Assembly: GCF_923081025.1 (NCBI RefSeq)
Contig: NZ_CAKLPZ010000003.1
Location: 532,876-596,875 of the forward strand
Direction: 5' to 3'
From: Neolewinella maritima
GTDB lineage: Bacteria > Bacteroidota > Bacteroidia > Chitinophagales > Saprospiraceae
Length of the DNA: 64,000 nucleotides
The notes beneath the pieces were generated by a model. That model ran no database searches and was not told the DNA's origin. It saw nothing but the letters and a program-made list of their open reading frames with translations. Position numbers and translations under genes: made by a program. Shown piece by piece: positions 10,115-20,478 of the stretch; positions within the stretch are counted from its first letter, which is position 1, and every line of letters begins with the position of its first letter.

Positions 10115-13100
10115 ATGGCCTTTAAGAAGAGTACCAACCTCCAGAAGCAGGACTTCGATGCGATTACCATCAGCCTGTCGAGTCCGGACGATATCCTGGA
10201 GCGCAGCTATGGTGAAGTATTGAAGCCGGAGACCATCAACTACCGGAGCTATAAGCCGGAACGGGATGGACTTTTCTGTGAGCGCATCTTCGGTCCCGTA
10301 AAGGACTACGAATGCTACTGTGGTAAGTACAAGCGCATCCGCTATAAGGGGATCGTCTGTGACCGCTGTGGTGTAGAAGTGACGGAGAAGAAAGTGCGTC
10401 GCGAGCGGATGGGCCACATTCGGCTCGTCGTGCCCGTCGTCCACATCTGGTTCTTTAAGTCGCTGCCCAATAAGATCGCTTATCTGCTGGGCTTCAGCTC
10501 GAAGTTCCTGGAGAGCATCATTTACTACGAGCGTTACGTGGTCATCAATCCCGGTATCCGGGAGAGTGAGGAGATCATGCACAAGACGCTGATCACCGAG
10601 GAGCAGTACCTGGACATCCTGGAGACCCTGCCCCCCGAGAATCAGCAACTCGAAGACGGTCACCCCGATAAGTTCGTCGCCAAGATGGGCGCCGAGGCGA
10701 TCCGTGACCTGCTCGAAGGCCTTAAGCTGGACGAGCTGAGCTTCCAACTGCGCCATCAGGCCAATACAGAGACCAGCCAGCAGCGTAAGAGCGAGGCCCT
10801 GAAGCGTCTGCGCGTAGTGGAGGCCTTCCGCGATGCCCAGGAAAACGTAACTAATAAGCCCGAGTGGACCATCATCCAGTACCTGCCCGTCGTTCCCCCG
10901 GAACTGCGTCCGCTGGTACCCCTGGACGGTGGCCGTTTTGCGTCGTCTGACCTCAACGATCTCTACCGCCGGGTCATCATTCGCAACAACCGCCTTAAGC
11001 GTCTGCTCGAGATCAAAGCGCCCGAAGTCATTCTGCGCAACGAAAAGCGGATGCTACAGGAAGCTGTAGATAGCCTGTTCGACAACAGCCGTAAATCCAA
11101 TGCCGTAAAGGCGGAGGGTGGACGCGCACTCAAGTCGCTCTCCGATATCCTCAAGGGTAAGCAGGGACGCTTCCGTCAGAACCTGCTGGGTAAGCGGGTA
11201 GACTACTCGGGCCGTTCGGTCATTGTAGTAGGACCTACGCTGAAACTGCACGAATGTGGTATTCCCAAGGGAATGGCCGCTGAGCTCTTCAAGCCGTTCA
11301 TCATCCGTAAGCTCATCGAGCGCGGTATCGTGAAGACGGTGAAGTCGGCCAAGAAACTGGTAGACCGCAAAGAGCCCGTGATCTGGGAGATCCTGGAGAA
11401 CATCCTGCGGGGCCACCCCGTGATGCTCAACCGGGCACCTACGCTGCACCGTCTTTCGATCCAGGCCTTCCAGCCTAAGCTGATCGAAGGAAAGGCGATC
11501 CAGCTGCACCCCCTCGTTTGCTCGGCCTTCAACGCTGACTTCGACGGTGACCAGATGGCCGTGCACGTACCCTTGAGTCAGGCCGCCATCCTGGAGGCCC
11601 AGGTGCTGATGCTCTCAGCCCACAATATGCTCAACCCGCAGAACGGTACGCCGGTTACCCTTCCTTCGCAGGATATGGTACTGGGTCTGTACTACATCAC
11701 CAAGCAGCGCCGCAGTGAGGGCGATGTAAAGGTGAAGGGGGAGGGACGCAAGTTCTACAGCTCGGAAGAGGTCATGATCGCGTACAATGAAGGTCAGCTC
11801 GACCTGCACGCCATCATCCACTGCCGCGTGCCGATCGAACAGGAAGACGGTAGCATCAAGTCGAAGCTCACCGAGACGACCACCGGTCGGGTGATGTTCA
11901 ACAGTGCCGTACCCAAGGGTATGCCATTCGTGAACGTACTGCTGACCAAGAAGAACCTAAAGCTGGTCATCGCCGACATCCTCGAGCGGTCCAACTTCGC
12001 CATCACGGCGGTCTTCCTGGACAAGATCAAGGATATGGGCTTCACCTGGGCGTTCAAGGGCGGACTGTCCTTCAACCTCGGTGACCTCATCACTCCCTCC
12101 GTAAAGCAAGATGTACTCACTCAGGCCCGCGTAGAAGTGGACGAGGTGATGGACAACTTCAATATGGGTCTGATCACCAACAACGAGCGCTACAACCAGA
12201 TCATCGATAAGTGGACGTACGCCGATAATCAGATCACCAATACGCTCATGCAGGAGCTGGCCACGCACAAGCAGGGCTTCAACTCCGTGTACATGATGCT
12301 AGACTCCGGTGCGCGGGGTAGTACGCAGCAGATCAAGCAGCTGTGTGGACTGCGCGGACTGATGGCCAAGCCCAAGAAGTCGAATGACTCCGGCCCGGCC
12401 GTAATTGAGAACCCGATTCTGTCCAACTTCGTCGACGGACTCTCGGTACTCGAGTACTTCATCTCCACCCACGGTGCCCGTAAGGGACTGGCCGATACGG
12501 CGCTTAAGACTGCCGATGCTGGTTACCTGACCCGTCGACTCGTCGACGTAGCCCAGGATGTGGTGATCATGGAAGACGATTGCGAAACCCTCCGTGGTAT
12601 CGACACGACCTCCCTGAAGGAGAACGATAAAGTAGTAGAGAGCCTGACCAGCCGCATCGCCGGTCGCTACTCCCTGCACGATATCGTACACCCCGTCACG
12701 GACGAAGTGATCGTCAAGGCCGACGAGTACATCGACGACCGTACCGCGAAGTACATCGAAGACGAAGGCATCGAAGAGGTGACCATCCGCTCCGTACTCA
12801 CCTGTGAGGTGAAGCGTGGTGTGTGCGCCAAGTGCTACGGCAAGAACCTAGCTACCGGCCGCAAGGCGGAGATGGGCGATGCAGTAGGCATCATTGCCGC
12901 CCAGTCCATCGGTGAGCCGGGAACACAGCTGACGCTGCGGACCTTCCACGTTGGTGGTATCGCCTCGGTAACCCGTCAGGAAAGCGAGCTCGCCTCGAAG
13001 TTCAACGGTAAGATCCAGTTCGATGGCGTCCGTGTAGTTACGGCTGAGAACGATATGGGCGATAAGCAGGACGTAGTTCTGTCACGCTCCGGCGAGATCA

Positions 13101-14470
13101 AGATCGTCGATCCCGAGACCAGCAAGGTCTTCGCAACCCAGCACATCCCCTACGGTGGTACGATCCATGTAAAGGATGGTCAGGACGTAAAGAAGGGCGA
13201 CGTGATCGTCGAGTGGGATCCGTACAACGCGGTGATCATCTCTGAATTCAAGGGTATTGCCCGCTTCAGCGACATCGACGAAGGCGTGACCTTCCGCACC
13301 GAGCGCGACGACCAGACCGGCTTCGAAGAGAAGGTGGTCATGGAAACCCGCGACCGGAAGAAGATTCCTACGATTACTATCCTGAGTAAGGACGGCGAGG
13401 AACTGCGCAGCTACAACCTACCCGTTGGTGCCTACATCAGCATCGAAGACGGTGCCGAAGTAGCCGTCGGCGAGAAGATCGTCAAGATCCCTCGCAAGCT
13501 CGGTAAGATCGCGGATATCACCGGTGGTCTGCCCCGGGTAACGGAACTCTTTGAGGCCCGCAACCCCAGCAACCCGGCCGTAGTCTCCGAGATCGACGGT
13601 GTAGTCACCTTCTCCAAGAAGATCAAGCGGGGTAACCGCGAGCTCATCGTAGAAGCCAAGGACGGTCAGAAGCGCAAGTACCTGATCAACCTCAGCAAGC
13701 ACATCCTGGTCCAGGATCAGGATTTCGTGCGCGCCGGTATGCCGCTCTCCGACGGAGCGATCGCACCGCGTGATATTCTCGACATCAAGGGCCCCTTCGC
13801 CGTACAGACCCACTTGGTCAACGGTGTACAGGAAGTCTACCGCTCGCAGGGTATCACGATCAACAACAAGCACATCGAAAGCATCGTCCGCCAGATGATG
13901 CGCCGGGTGCAGATCGTAGACTCGGGCGATACCACCTTCCTCGAAGGCGAAGCTGCCGAGCGTTACGAGTTCTTCGAGCAGAACGACTGGATCTTCGACA
14001 AGAAGGTCATCACCGACGCCGGCCAGAGCGAGAACCTGAAGGAAGGACAGATCGTCACTATGCGTCAGGTGCGTGAGGAGAACAGCTACCTGAAGCGCAA
14101 CGACCTTAAGGGCGTAGCGTTCCGGGAGGCCCAAGCAGCCACCAGTTTCCCCCTGCTACAGGGTATCACGAAGTCGAGTCTCGGTACGCCGAGCTGGATC
14201 AGTGCCGCCTCGTTCCAGGAGACCACGAAGGTGCTCTCTACTGCCGCCATTGCCGCCAAGCGCGACTACCTGGAGGGTCTGAAGGAGAACGTCATCGTCG
14301 GCAAGCGGATCCCCGCCGGTACCGGTATGCGCAAGTACGACCGCCTGTTCGTCACCACGAAGGAGCAGCAGGAAGCATGGGAGGCCCGCCAGGCTGCCTT
14401 TGCCGAGGAAGAAGCTGCTGCCCGCGCCGCCGAAGAAGCCGAGTTGGCTGCGGAGGAAGCTGCGGAATAG
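10115..14470 (+). CDS. rpoC: DNA-directed RNA polymerase subunit beta'
   Basis: 1451 residues, catalytic subunit. The N-terminal zinc ribbon CYCG...CDRCGVEV lies around residues 68-87. The metal-chelating active site NADFDGD is at 473-479, and the second zinc site (C...[13 protein letters not shown]) is near residues 820-910. The C-terminus ends in a Glu/Ala-rich tail of about 25 residues. ATG 10115 follows ATAAAATATACT, an A/T-rich initiation region without Shine-Dalgarno. Last gene of the operon; a canonical terminator begins 22 bp after the stop. Confidence 0.98.
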   Translation: MAFKKSTNLQKQDFDAITISLSSPDDILERSYGEVLKPETINYRSYKPERDGLFCERIFGPVKDYECYCGKYKRIRYKGIVCDRCGVEVTEKKVRRERMGHIRLVVPVVHIWFFKSLPNKIAYLLGFSSKFLESIIYYERYVVINPGIRESEEIMHKTLITEEQYLDILETLPPENQQLEDGHPDKFVAKMGAEAIRDLLEGLKLDELSFQLRHQANTETSQQRKSEALKRLRVVEAFRDAQENVTNKPEWTIIQYLPVVPPELRPLVPLDGGRFASSDLNDLYRRVIIRNNRLKRLLEIKAPEVILRNEKRMLQEAVDSLFDNSRKSNAVKAEGGRALKSLSDILKGKQGRFRQNLLGKRVDYSGRSVIVVGPTLKLHECGIPKGMAAELFKPFIIRKLIERGIVKTVKSAKKLVDRKEPVIWEILENILRGHPVMLNRAPTLHRLSIQAFQPKLIEGKAIQLHPLVCSAFNADFDGDQMAVHVPLSQAAILEAQVLMLSAHNMLNPQNGTPVTLPSQDMVLGLYYITKQRRSEGDVKVKGEGRKFYSSEEVMIAYNEGQLDLHAIIHCRVPIEQEDGSIKSKLTETTTGRVMFNSAVPKGMPFVNVLLTKKNLKLVIADILERSNFAITAVFLDKIKDMGFTWAFKGGLSFNLGDLITPSVKQDVLTQARVEVDEVMDNFNMGLITNNERYNQIIDKWTYADNQITNTLMQELATHKQGFNSVYMMLDSGARGSTQQIKQLCGLRGLMAKPKKSNDSGPAVIENPILSNFVDGLSVLEYFISTHGARKGLADTALKTADAGYLTRRLVDVAQDVVIMEDDCETLRGIDTTSLKENDKVVESLTSRIAGRYSLHDIVHPVTDEVIVKADEYIDDRTAKYIEDEGIEEVTIRSVLTCEVKRGVCAKCYGKNLATGRKAEMGDAVGIIAAQSIGEPGTQLTLRTFHVGGIASVTRQESELASKFNGKIQFDGVRVVTAENDMGDKQDVVLSRSGEIKIVDPETSKVFATQHIPYGGTIHVKDGQDVKKGDVIVEWDPYNAVIISEFKGIARFSDIDEGVTFRTERDDQTGFEEKVVMETRDRKKIPTITILSKDGEELRSYNLPVGAYISIEDGAEVAVGEKIVKIPRKLGKIADITGGLPRVTELFEARNPSNPAVVSEIDGVVTFSKKIKRGNRELIVEAKDGQKRKYLINLSKHILVQDQDFVRAGMPLSDGAIAPRDILDIKGPFAVQTHLVNGVQEVYRSQGITINNKHIESIVRQMMRRVQIVDSGDTTFLEGEAAERYEFFEQNDWIFDKKVITDAGQSENLKEGQIVTMRQVREENSYLKRNDLKGVAFREAQAATSFPLLQGITKSSLGTPSWISAASFQETTKVLSTAAIAAKRDYLEGLKENVIVGKRIPAGTGMRKYDRLFVTTKEQQEAWEARQAAFAEEEAAARAAEEAELAAEEAAE

Positions 14471-14492
14471 CTACTGCGATCACTAGATTAGC

Positions 14493-14530
14493 AACGCCCC
14501 GTCGGACATCGGTCCCGGCGGGGCGTTTTT
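14493..14530 (+). terminator. Rho-independent terminator after rpoC
   Basis: AACGCCCCG (14493-14501) pairs with CGGGGCGTT (14519-14527) and runs into a TTTTT tract. Ends the rplKAJL-rpoBC transcription unit. Confidence 0.9.
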
Positions 14531-14560
14531 CGTTTATTTGTAGCGTCCAATCGTCTTACT

Positions 14561-17500
14561 ATGCGCATCCAGATCCTTTGTTTCGTATTGCTCGCTTCAC
14601 TCTGTCTCGGTGGGCAGACTCCCGTAGATACTCTGTCACTCGCCCACCAACTAGCCCCGCTCAACTACCGCAGCATCGGTCCCTTCCGCGGCGGACGCTC
14701 CGTCACCGCCACCGGCGTAGCCGCCGACCCGCTCACCTACTACATGGGCACCACCGGCGGCGGCGTCTGGAAGACCAGCGATGCCGGTCAGCAGTGGACC
14801 AATATCAGCGATGGCTACTTCCAGACCGGCTCGGTCGGCGCGGTAGCCGTATCGACCAGCAATCCGCAGGTAGTCTATGTAGGTATGGGCGAGCACGCAC
14901 CGCGCGGCGTCATGACCTCCCACGGCGACGGTGTGTACAAATCTACCGATGCCGGCAAGACCTGGACTCACCTGGGACTGAAGGAAACCCAGCACATTTC
15001 CCGCATCATCATACATCCCAGCGATCCGGATATCGTCTACGTAGCCGCGCAGGGTCAGCTTTACGGACCCAACGAAGAACGTGGCGTATACCGCAGCACC
15101 GACGGTGGCAAGAGCTGGGAGCGCGTACTCTACCTTAATGACCTTACGGGGGCCTCCGAGCTGTCCATGGACCTATCCAACCCCGACGTGCTCTACGCCG
15201 CCATGTGGCACCACCAGCGCCTGCCCTGGCAGGTGGTGAGCGGCGGACCGGGCTCCGGACTCTACAAATCCACCGACGGCGGCAGCAGCTGGACCGAGCT
15301 GACCGAGGGACTACCCGAGGAGAAGGGTAAACTAGCCGTGAGCGTAAGCCAGTCCAATCCCGACAAGGTGTACGCCCTCGTCGAAAGCGACTCGCAGCAG
15401 GAAAAGGGCGGTCTGTTCGTGAGCGCGGACGCCGGTGCGACGTGGACCCGGGTAAGCAAGGATCACCGCCTAGTACAGCGGGCCTGGTACTACCTCGAAG
15501 TGTTTGCCGACCCGACGAATGAGAATGTCGTATACGTCCTCAGCGCCCCGGCCCTGCGATCCATCGACGGCGGGAAGACCTGGGAAACCCTCAGCGGCAC
15601 CCACGGCGACTACCACGATCTGTGGATCAACCCAGAGAACCCCCGCAATCTGTGTATCGCGAATGACGGCGGGGCAGCCATCAGTTTTAACTACGGGGAC
15701 ACCTGGTCTACCCAGGACCGCATGCCCACCGGGCAGTTCTACCGCATCAACGTCGATAATCAGTACCCCTACCGCATCTACGGGGGCCAGCAGGACAACA
15801 CCTCGGTAGTCATCGCAAGTCAGTCGCTGAGCAGTAGCGGGATTACCGATTCCGACTGGACCGCCTCCGCGGGAGGGGAGAGTGCTTTTCTCGCCTTCGA
15901 CCCCGACGATCCGCGCTACGTACTCGGCGGCAGCTACCTGGGTACGATCGAGGTGTTGGACAATGAAGCTAAGGCCAGTACCAACATCATGGCCGCACCC
16001 ATACAGTACCTCGGCCGGGCCGCCAGCGACATGAAGTACCGCTTCAACTGGAACGCTCCCATCATCCGGTCCCGGCACGAGCCGGCTACCTACTACCACG
16101 CCAGCCAGCACCTGCTGCGTACCCGGGATATGGGACAGCGCTGGGAGGAAGCCTCCCCCGACCTCACGCGCAATCAGAAGAATAAGCAGGTCAAGGGCGG
16201 CGGTCCCTACACCGTAGAGGCCGTAGGTGCCGAGAACTACGGTACGATCAGCTACGTCACCGACTCCCCCCACGAAGCCGGTGTGCTCTGGGTGGGCACC
16301 GACGACGGCTACGTACAGCTCAGCCGCGACAATGGAGACAGCTGGACCAACGTGACGCCCAAATCGCTGGAGGAATGTTTGGTCAACGCCATCGAGGTAT
16401 CCCCCCACGATCCGGCTACCGCCTACATCGCCACTACCCGCTATAAATTCAACGACCACACCCCCCGCCTTCTGAAGACAAGCGACTACGGTGCGTCCTG
16501 GACGGATATCACCGGCAACCTGCCCTACGGTTCCTATACGCGGGTAGTCCGCGAAGACACGGAGCAGCCCGGGCTGCTCTTCGCCGGAACGGAGACTGGC
16601 ATATACCTTTCCCGCAATGGCGGACTACACTGGGATACCTTCAATCTGAACCTGCCCGTCACCCCCATCACCGATCTGATGATCGCCCACGACGACCTGA
16701 TCGTAGCTACGTCCGGACGGGGCTTCTGGATACTGGACGACTTGGAACTGCTCAGGCAGTACGACGCAGTTCACGATAAGGTAAAGTTGTATACCCCACC
16801 CGTTGCTACGCTGACTAGTGGCCGAAGCGAACTCGACAAATCGCCGGATAAGGTGACCGGTACGCATCCCACCCGTGGGGTCAATCCCGCTACTGGTGTG
16901 GTGTTCTACTACAGTCTTCCTGAGTCCGCGGACAGTACGGAACTTACGCTGGTCATCACGGACAGTACGGGCGCGGAGGTGCGCCGCCTGAGCAGCAAAC
17001 CCGCTGCCGTAGCACAGTTTCCCGGTGGCCCCCCGGCAGCCATCGAGTTGCCTGCGGCCGCCGGACTCAACCGCTTTGTGTGGGATATGCGCTACCCGGA
17101 TATGGTAGCCGCCCCGACCGCCTACATCGAGGGCAGCTTCCGGGGCCACCGCGTAGCTCCCGGCACCTACACCGCCGTGCTGGAACGCGGCGGTGAGCGA
17201 TCAAGCGCCACGGTGACCATCGCAGCCAATCCCCTGTACCCCCTGACGCCAGGGGACTACGTGAAGTATCACGACTTCATGCTGCAGGCAGAGACCGCAT
17301 TGAATGAGATGCACACCCTGGTCAACCAGCTACAGGACGCACACGAGGACCTGACCGAGCTGCTACCGCGCGTTGAAGAACGCGGCAACCAGGAACTGGA
17401 GCAACGGGTACGGGGCTTACTGGAAGATATCGTAGCGTGGGACGAGCAGATGGTGCAGCGCAAGTCGCAGGCCTACGATGACGTGGAGAACTTCGAGAAC

Positions 17501-17722
17501 AAGTTCACGGCCAACTACCTCTTCGTGATCAATCATGCGAACAGTGACATCCCCCGGGTGAACGCGCCGACCCGTGAACGCCTGGCCGAGCTGGACCGTA
17601 AGTGGGAGGATCTGCGTACTGCCGGTAATGAATTACTACGCACCCGCGTCCCCGCCCTGAACGAAGCGCTCTGGGAGGTGCACATCGGTGCGGTACGTGG
17701 TGTACCACAGGTGCGGAAGTAG
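14561..17722 (+). CDS. Secreted BNR/sortilin-like beta-propeller protein
   Basis: 1053 residues with an N-terminal Sec signal ([18 protein letters not shown]). The lipobox consensus is not met (Leu precedes Cys), so it is probably a soluble exported protein. About residues 35-700 hold many BNR/Asp-box repeats (S-x-D-x-G-x-x-W forms such as [18 protein letters not shown] and KSTDGGSSW) of the VPS10/sortilin-like propeller kind. The C-terminal third has a beta-sandwich segment (about 760-890) and a helical, coiled-coil-like region. Proteins of this kind are common in Bacteroidota and often annotated as glycosyl hydrolase, but no catalytic residues can be assigned. It stands alone after the rpoC terminator. 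Confidence 0.8.
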   Translation: MRIQILCFVLLASLCLGGQTPVDTLSLAHQLAPLNYRSIGPFRGGRSVTATGVAADPLTYYMGTTGGGVWKTSDAGQQWTNISDGYFQTGSVGAVAVSTSNPQVVYVGMGEHAPRGVMTSHGDGVYKSTDAGKTWTHLGLKETQHISRIIIHPSDPDIVYVAAQGQLYGPNEERGVYRSTDGGKSWERVLYLNDLTGASELSMDLSNPDVLYAAMWHHQRLPWQVVSGGPGSGLYKSTDGGSSWTELTEGLPEEKGKLAVSVSQSNPDKVYALVESDSQQEKGGLFVSADAGATWTRVSKDHRLVQRAWYYLEVFADPTNENVVYVLSAPALRSIDGGKTWETLSGTHGDYHDLWINPENPRNLCIANDGGAAISFNYGDTWSTQDRMPTGQFYRINVDNQYPYRIYGGQQDNTSVVIASQSLSSSGITDSDWTASAGGESAFLAFDPDDPRYVLGGSYLGTIEVLDNEAKASTNIMAAPIQYLGRAASDMKYRFNWNAPIIRSRHEPATYYHASQHLLRTRDMGQRWEEASPDLTRNQKNKQVKGGGPYTVEAVGAENYGTISYVTDSPHEAGVLWVGTDDGYVQLSRDNGDSWTNVTPKSLEECLVNAIEVSPHDPATAYIATTRYKFNDHTPRLLKTSDYGASWTDITGNLPYGSYTRVVREDTEQPGLLFAGTETGIYLSRNGGLHWDTFNLNLPVTPITDLMIAHDDLIVATSGRGFWILDDLELLRQYDAVHDKVKLYTPPVATLTSGRSELDKSPDKVTGTHPTRGVNPATGVVFYYSLPESADSTELTLVITDSTGAEVRRLSSKPAAVAQFPGGPPAAIELPAAAGLNRFVWDMRYPDMVAAPTAYIEGSFRGHRVAPGTYTAVLERGGERSSATVTIAANPLYPLTPGDYVKYHDFMLQAETALNEMHTLVNQLQDAHEDLTELLPRVEERGNQELEQRVRGLLEDIVAWDEQMVQRKSQAYDDVENFENKFTANYLFVINHANSDIPRVNAPTRERLAELDRKWEDLRTAGNELLRTRVPALNEALWEVHIGAVRGVPQVRK

Positions 17723-17761
17723 CGGGATGGAGTGAAGGGGGTGTGGTAGAAATAGTGGAGC

Positions 17762-17808
17762 CGGTGCTCATTCCCGATAAATAAACTAAACTGCTGGGAA
17801 GAGCACCG
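17762..17808 (+). other. Strong hairpin in the intergenic region between the BNR protein and ffh
   Basis: CGGTGCTC (17762-17769) pairs with GAGCACCG (17801-17808) and TTCCC (17771-17775) with GGGAA (17796-17800), separated only by a bulged A, with a 20-nt A/T-rich loop. No T-tract follows on the + strand. It could be a terminator for the BNR gene, a structured RNA, or a leader for the tiny ORF at 17826. Confidence 0.5.
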
Positions 17809-17825
17809 ACACTGAGAGAGACACT

Positions 17826-17894
17826 ATGAACAAACACAAGACTACCGGCGAAATAGCGGCGGTAGTGGATTCCAATTCAAATATGAACTGCTAA
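17826..17894 (+). CDS. Possible 22-residue peptide ORF
   Basis: ATG 17826 to TAA 17894 encodes MNKHKTTGEIAAVVDSNSNM followed by NC. It starts 17 nt after the hairpin and follows GAGAGAGACACT. There is no homology to recall, and short ORFs arise by chance. It is listed because it is the only frame that fits the space behind the hairpin. Confidence 0.2.
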   Translation: MNKHKTTGEIAAVVDSNSNMNC

Positions 17895-17947
17895 GAAAAC
17901 TTTAAATCAGGCCCTTTAGTATTTGGGCGTAGACTTTTTTTAGATTT

Positions 17948-19285
17948 TTATCGCTTACCCGCCTTAAAATTTCCCGCCATCTGCGCCATCATGGGGTTGT
18001 TGCTCAGCTTGTGCATCATCTTACGCATCTGGTCGAATTGCTTGATGAAGCGGTTCACATCCTCCATACCCTGACCGCAGCCCAGTGCGATCCGCTTCTT
18101 GCGACTCATGTTGAGTAGGGCGGGATCTGCACGCTCGGCGGGCGTCATGCTGTAGATGATGGCCTCCACCTTCGAGAAGGCCGAGTCGTCGATATCGATA
18201 TTCTTCATGGCCTTCGACATGCCGGGGATCATGTTGAGCAGGCTCTTCATATCGCCCATGCGCTTGAGCTGGGCCAGCTGGCTCAGGAAGTCGTTGAAGT
18301 CGAACTTGTTCTTCTTGATCTTCTTCTCCAGCCGCTTGGCTTCCTCCTCGTCGAACTGATCCTGCGCCCGCTCCACGAAGCTGATAATATCACCCATGCC
18401 CAGGATGCGCTGCGCCATCCGGTCGGGGTAGAACACGTCCAGGGCATCCATCTTCTCGCCCGTGCTGACGAACTTGATGGGCTTGCCCACCGTGTACTTT
18501 ACCGAGAGCGCCGCACCACCGCGGGTGTCGCCGTCCAGCTTGGTGAGCACTACACCGTCGTAGTTGATCCGCTCGTTGAAGACCCGGGCGGTATTGACCG
18601 CGTCCTGGCCCGTCATCGAGTCCACGACGAACAGCGTCTCGTTGGGGCTGATAGCCTCGCGCACGTCGCTGATCTCCTGCATCATCTTCTCGTCGACCGA
18701 CAGGCGGCCGGCCGTATCCACGATCACGACGTCGAACTTGTTCTGCTGCGCGTGGTCGATCGCGTGCAGGGCGATGTCGACCGGGTTCTTATTGTCGGGC
18801 TCCTTGTAGATCTCGGCGCCGACCTGTCCGGCCAGCACGGTCAGCTGGTCGATGGCCGCGGGGCGGTATACGTCACAGGCCGTCAGCAGCACCTTCATCT
18901 TGCGCTTCTCCTTCAGGTAGAGCGCCAGTTTACCGCTGAAGGTCGTCTTACCCGATCCCTGCAGACCGGCGATGAGCACCACGGCGGGGCTGCCCTTCAC
19001 GTTGATGCCTACACTTTGTCCGCCCATCAGGTCGGTCAGCTCGTCCTGCACGATCTTGACCATGAGCTGTCCGGGCTTCACGGCCTTGAGTACGTTTTCG
19101 GTACCCAGTGCCTTTTCCTTCACCTTGTCGGTGAATTCCTTGGCGATCTTGTAGTTCACATCCGCGGCGACCAGGGCCCGGCGGATCTCCTTGAGGCTCG
19201 TGGCCACATTGATCTCGGTGATCTTATTGTCTCCGGTCAGGGACTTGAACGCTCCCTCCAGGCGGTCACTCAAATTGTCGAACAT
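17948..19285 (-). CDS. ffh: Signal recognition particle protein Ffh (SRP54)
   Basis: 445-residue SRP GTPase that binds signal sequences and 4.5S RNA and targets ribosomes to FtsY and SecYEG. N domain at 1-90. G domain with GLQGSGKTTFSGK (G1), DVYRPAA, DTAGRL (G3), TKLDGDTRGG (G4) and closing-loop motifs. C-terminal M domain, Met-rich, with SRKKRIALGCGQGMEDVNRF, where the usual GSG of the RNA-binding helix reads GCG. Its own promoter lies 21 nt upstream. Confidence 0.97.
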   Translation of the reverse strand: MFDNLSDRLEGAFKSLTGDNKITEINVATSLKEIRRALVAADVNYKIAKEFTDKVKEKALGTENVLKAVKPGQLMVKIVQDELTDLMGGQSVGINVKGSPAVVLIAGLQGSGKTTFSGKLALYLKEKRKMKVLLTACDVYRPAAIDQLTVLAGQVGAEIYKEPDNKNPVDIALHAIDHAQQNKFDVVIVDTAGRLSVDEKMMQEISDVREAISPNETLFVVDSMTGQDAVNTARVFNERINYDGVVLTKLDGDTRGGAALSVKYTVGKPIKFVSTGEKMDALDVFYPDRMAQRILGMGDIISFVERAQDQFDEEEAKRLEKKIKKNKFDFNDFLSQLAQLKRMGDMKSLLNMIPGMSKAMKNIDIDDSAFSKVEAIIYSMTPAERADPALLNMSRKKRIALGCGQGMEDVNRFIKQFDQMRKMMHKLSNNPMMAQMAGNFKAGKR

Positions 19286-19306
19286 AGCTAGGCTTCTTTA
19301 CGAGCG

Positions 19307-19314
19307 CAAAGGTA
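19307..19314 (-). promoter_or_regulatory. -7 element of the ffh promoter
   Basis: Read on the minus strand this is TACCTTTG, an exact match to TAnnTTTG, ending 21 nt before the ffh start codon. No clear -33 TTTG is seen. Confidence 0.6.
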
Positions 19315-19333
19315 TGAAGTAGTGCGGTAGTAC

Positions 19334-19353
19334 GGGCCGCGGTCGCAGGTGCG
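19334..19353 (+). repeat. Weak copy of the dispersed 19-bp motif
   Basis: GGGCCGCGGTCGCAGGTGCG keeps the CGCAGGTGCG half exactly but differs in the first half. It lies between the 3' end of the MBL hydrolase gene and the ffh promoter. Confidence 0.4.
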
Positions 19354-19356
19354 AAG

Positions 19357-20463
19357 TCAGGCCGGATTGGCGAGCTCTTCCCACCAGCGTTCCCGGTACC
19401 GGGCCGCCTCGGCCACCGCGAACCGCTGACCGATCATGGGGCTGAGTACGCACTCCGTCTCGTCCGCCGCCTCGATGCGGGCGATGGGGTCGTACCAGGC
19501 GTGGTCCGATAGGCTGAACCCGCCCCAGTGGATGGGCAGGAGCCACTTACCCTGCAGATCCTCGTGCGCCCGTAGTGCCTCCTCGGGTTGCATATGCACG
19601 TTCTTCCACCGCTTGTGGTACTGGCCGCTGTCGAGCATGGTCAGGTCGAAGGGCCCCAGCCGGCGGCCGATCTCGGGGAAGTGCCGACCGTAGCCGCTGT
19701 CGCCCCCGAAGTACAGCCGGTGCTGTTCGGTCTGAATGACGAAGCCGCACCAGAGGGATTTATTGCGGGTGCTCGGGCTGCGCCCGCTGAAGTGGCGGGC
19801 CGGGGTAGCCGTATATGTGATACCGTCGATGGTGCAGGACTGCCACCAATCGAGTTCGGTAATCTTTTCGTCCGGGATGCCCCAGGCCCGTAGGTGGGCT
19901 CCCATACCGAGGGGGACCAGGTAGGCCTGCGTACGGTCCTTCAGGGCCATGACGGTATCGTAATCCAGGTGATCGTAGTGGTCGTGGGAAAACACCATCA
20001 GGTCCACCGTAGCGAGGTCGTCCAGGGGGTGGTAGTCCTTATAGGGGAAGCGGTGACCGAGGAAGGGAACGGGGGCTACCCACTCGCCCAGCATGGGATC
20101 GATGAGGATTGTTTTGCCACCGCTCTCCAGTCGCAGGGCGGAGTGACCGTACCAGGTGAGGTAGTCAGTTCGCGGATCGACCGGTGCGTGGGACTCCGCT
20201 ACGGCTACCGGTAGGGGATTAGCCGGCTGGGTCTGCTTGGCCTTGATGTACCCCACCAGGTCGCCCATGAGACTGCGCAGGTCTTCCTTCAGGGGCGTTT
20301 TGTCGAGATTGCGAAACTGCCCCATCTTCCAGGCTACGGTGCCCTGGTAATCCTGCTGCTTCATCTCCTGCAGGCTGGCACCGAACTGCGGGTCCTGCCG
20401 CAGTTTGCGCGTGACATAACCGATGGGAATCAGGGCAAGACCGACTAACCAGTGAGGCTTCAT
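19357..20463 (-). CDS. MBL-fold metallohydrolase (NAPE-PLD/UlaG-like)
   Basis: 368 residues. A hydrophobic N-terminal segment (WLVGLALIPIGYV) may anchor it. The metallo-beta-lactamase domain starts near residue 100 (TWYGHSALRLESGGKTILIDP). Zinc ligands are visible in SHDHYDHLD, PARHFSGR, GGDSGYG and the C-terminal IHWGGF. It resembles the N-acylphosphatidylethanolamine phospholipase D/L-ascorbate lactonase branch. The substrate is unknown. It is 15 bp downstream of the symporter gene, so probably the last gene of that operon. Confidence 0.8.
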   Translation of the reverse strand: MKPHWLVGLALIPIGYVTRKLRQDPQFGASLQEMKQQDYQGTVAWKMGQFRNLDKTPLKEDLRSLMGDLVGYIKAKQTQPANPLPVAVAESHAPVDPRTDYLTWYGHSALRLESGGKTILIDPMLGEWVAPVPFLGHRFPYKDYHPLDDLATVDLMVFSHDHYDHLDYDTVMALKDRTQAYLVPLGMGAHLRAWGIPDEKITELDWWQSCTIDGITYTATPARHFSGRSPSTRNKSLWCGFVIQTEQHRLYFGGDSGYGRHFPEIGRRLGPFDLTMLDSGQYHKRWKNVHMQPEEALRAHEDLQGKWLLPIHWGGFSLSDHAWYDPIARIEAADETECVLSPMIGQRFAVAEAARYRERWWEELANPA

Positions 20464-20478
20464 GGGGGATTGGTGAAA

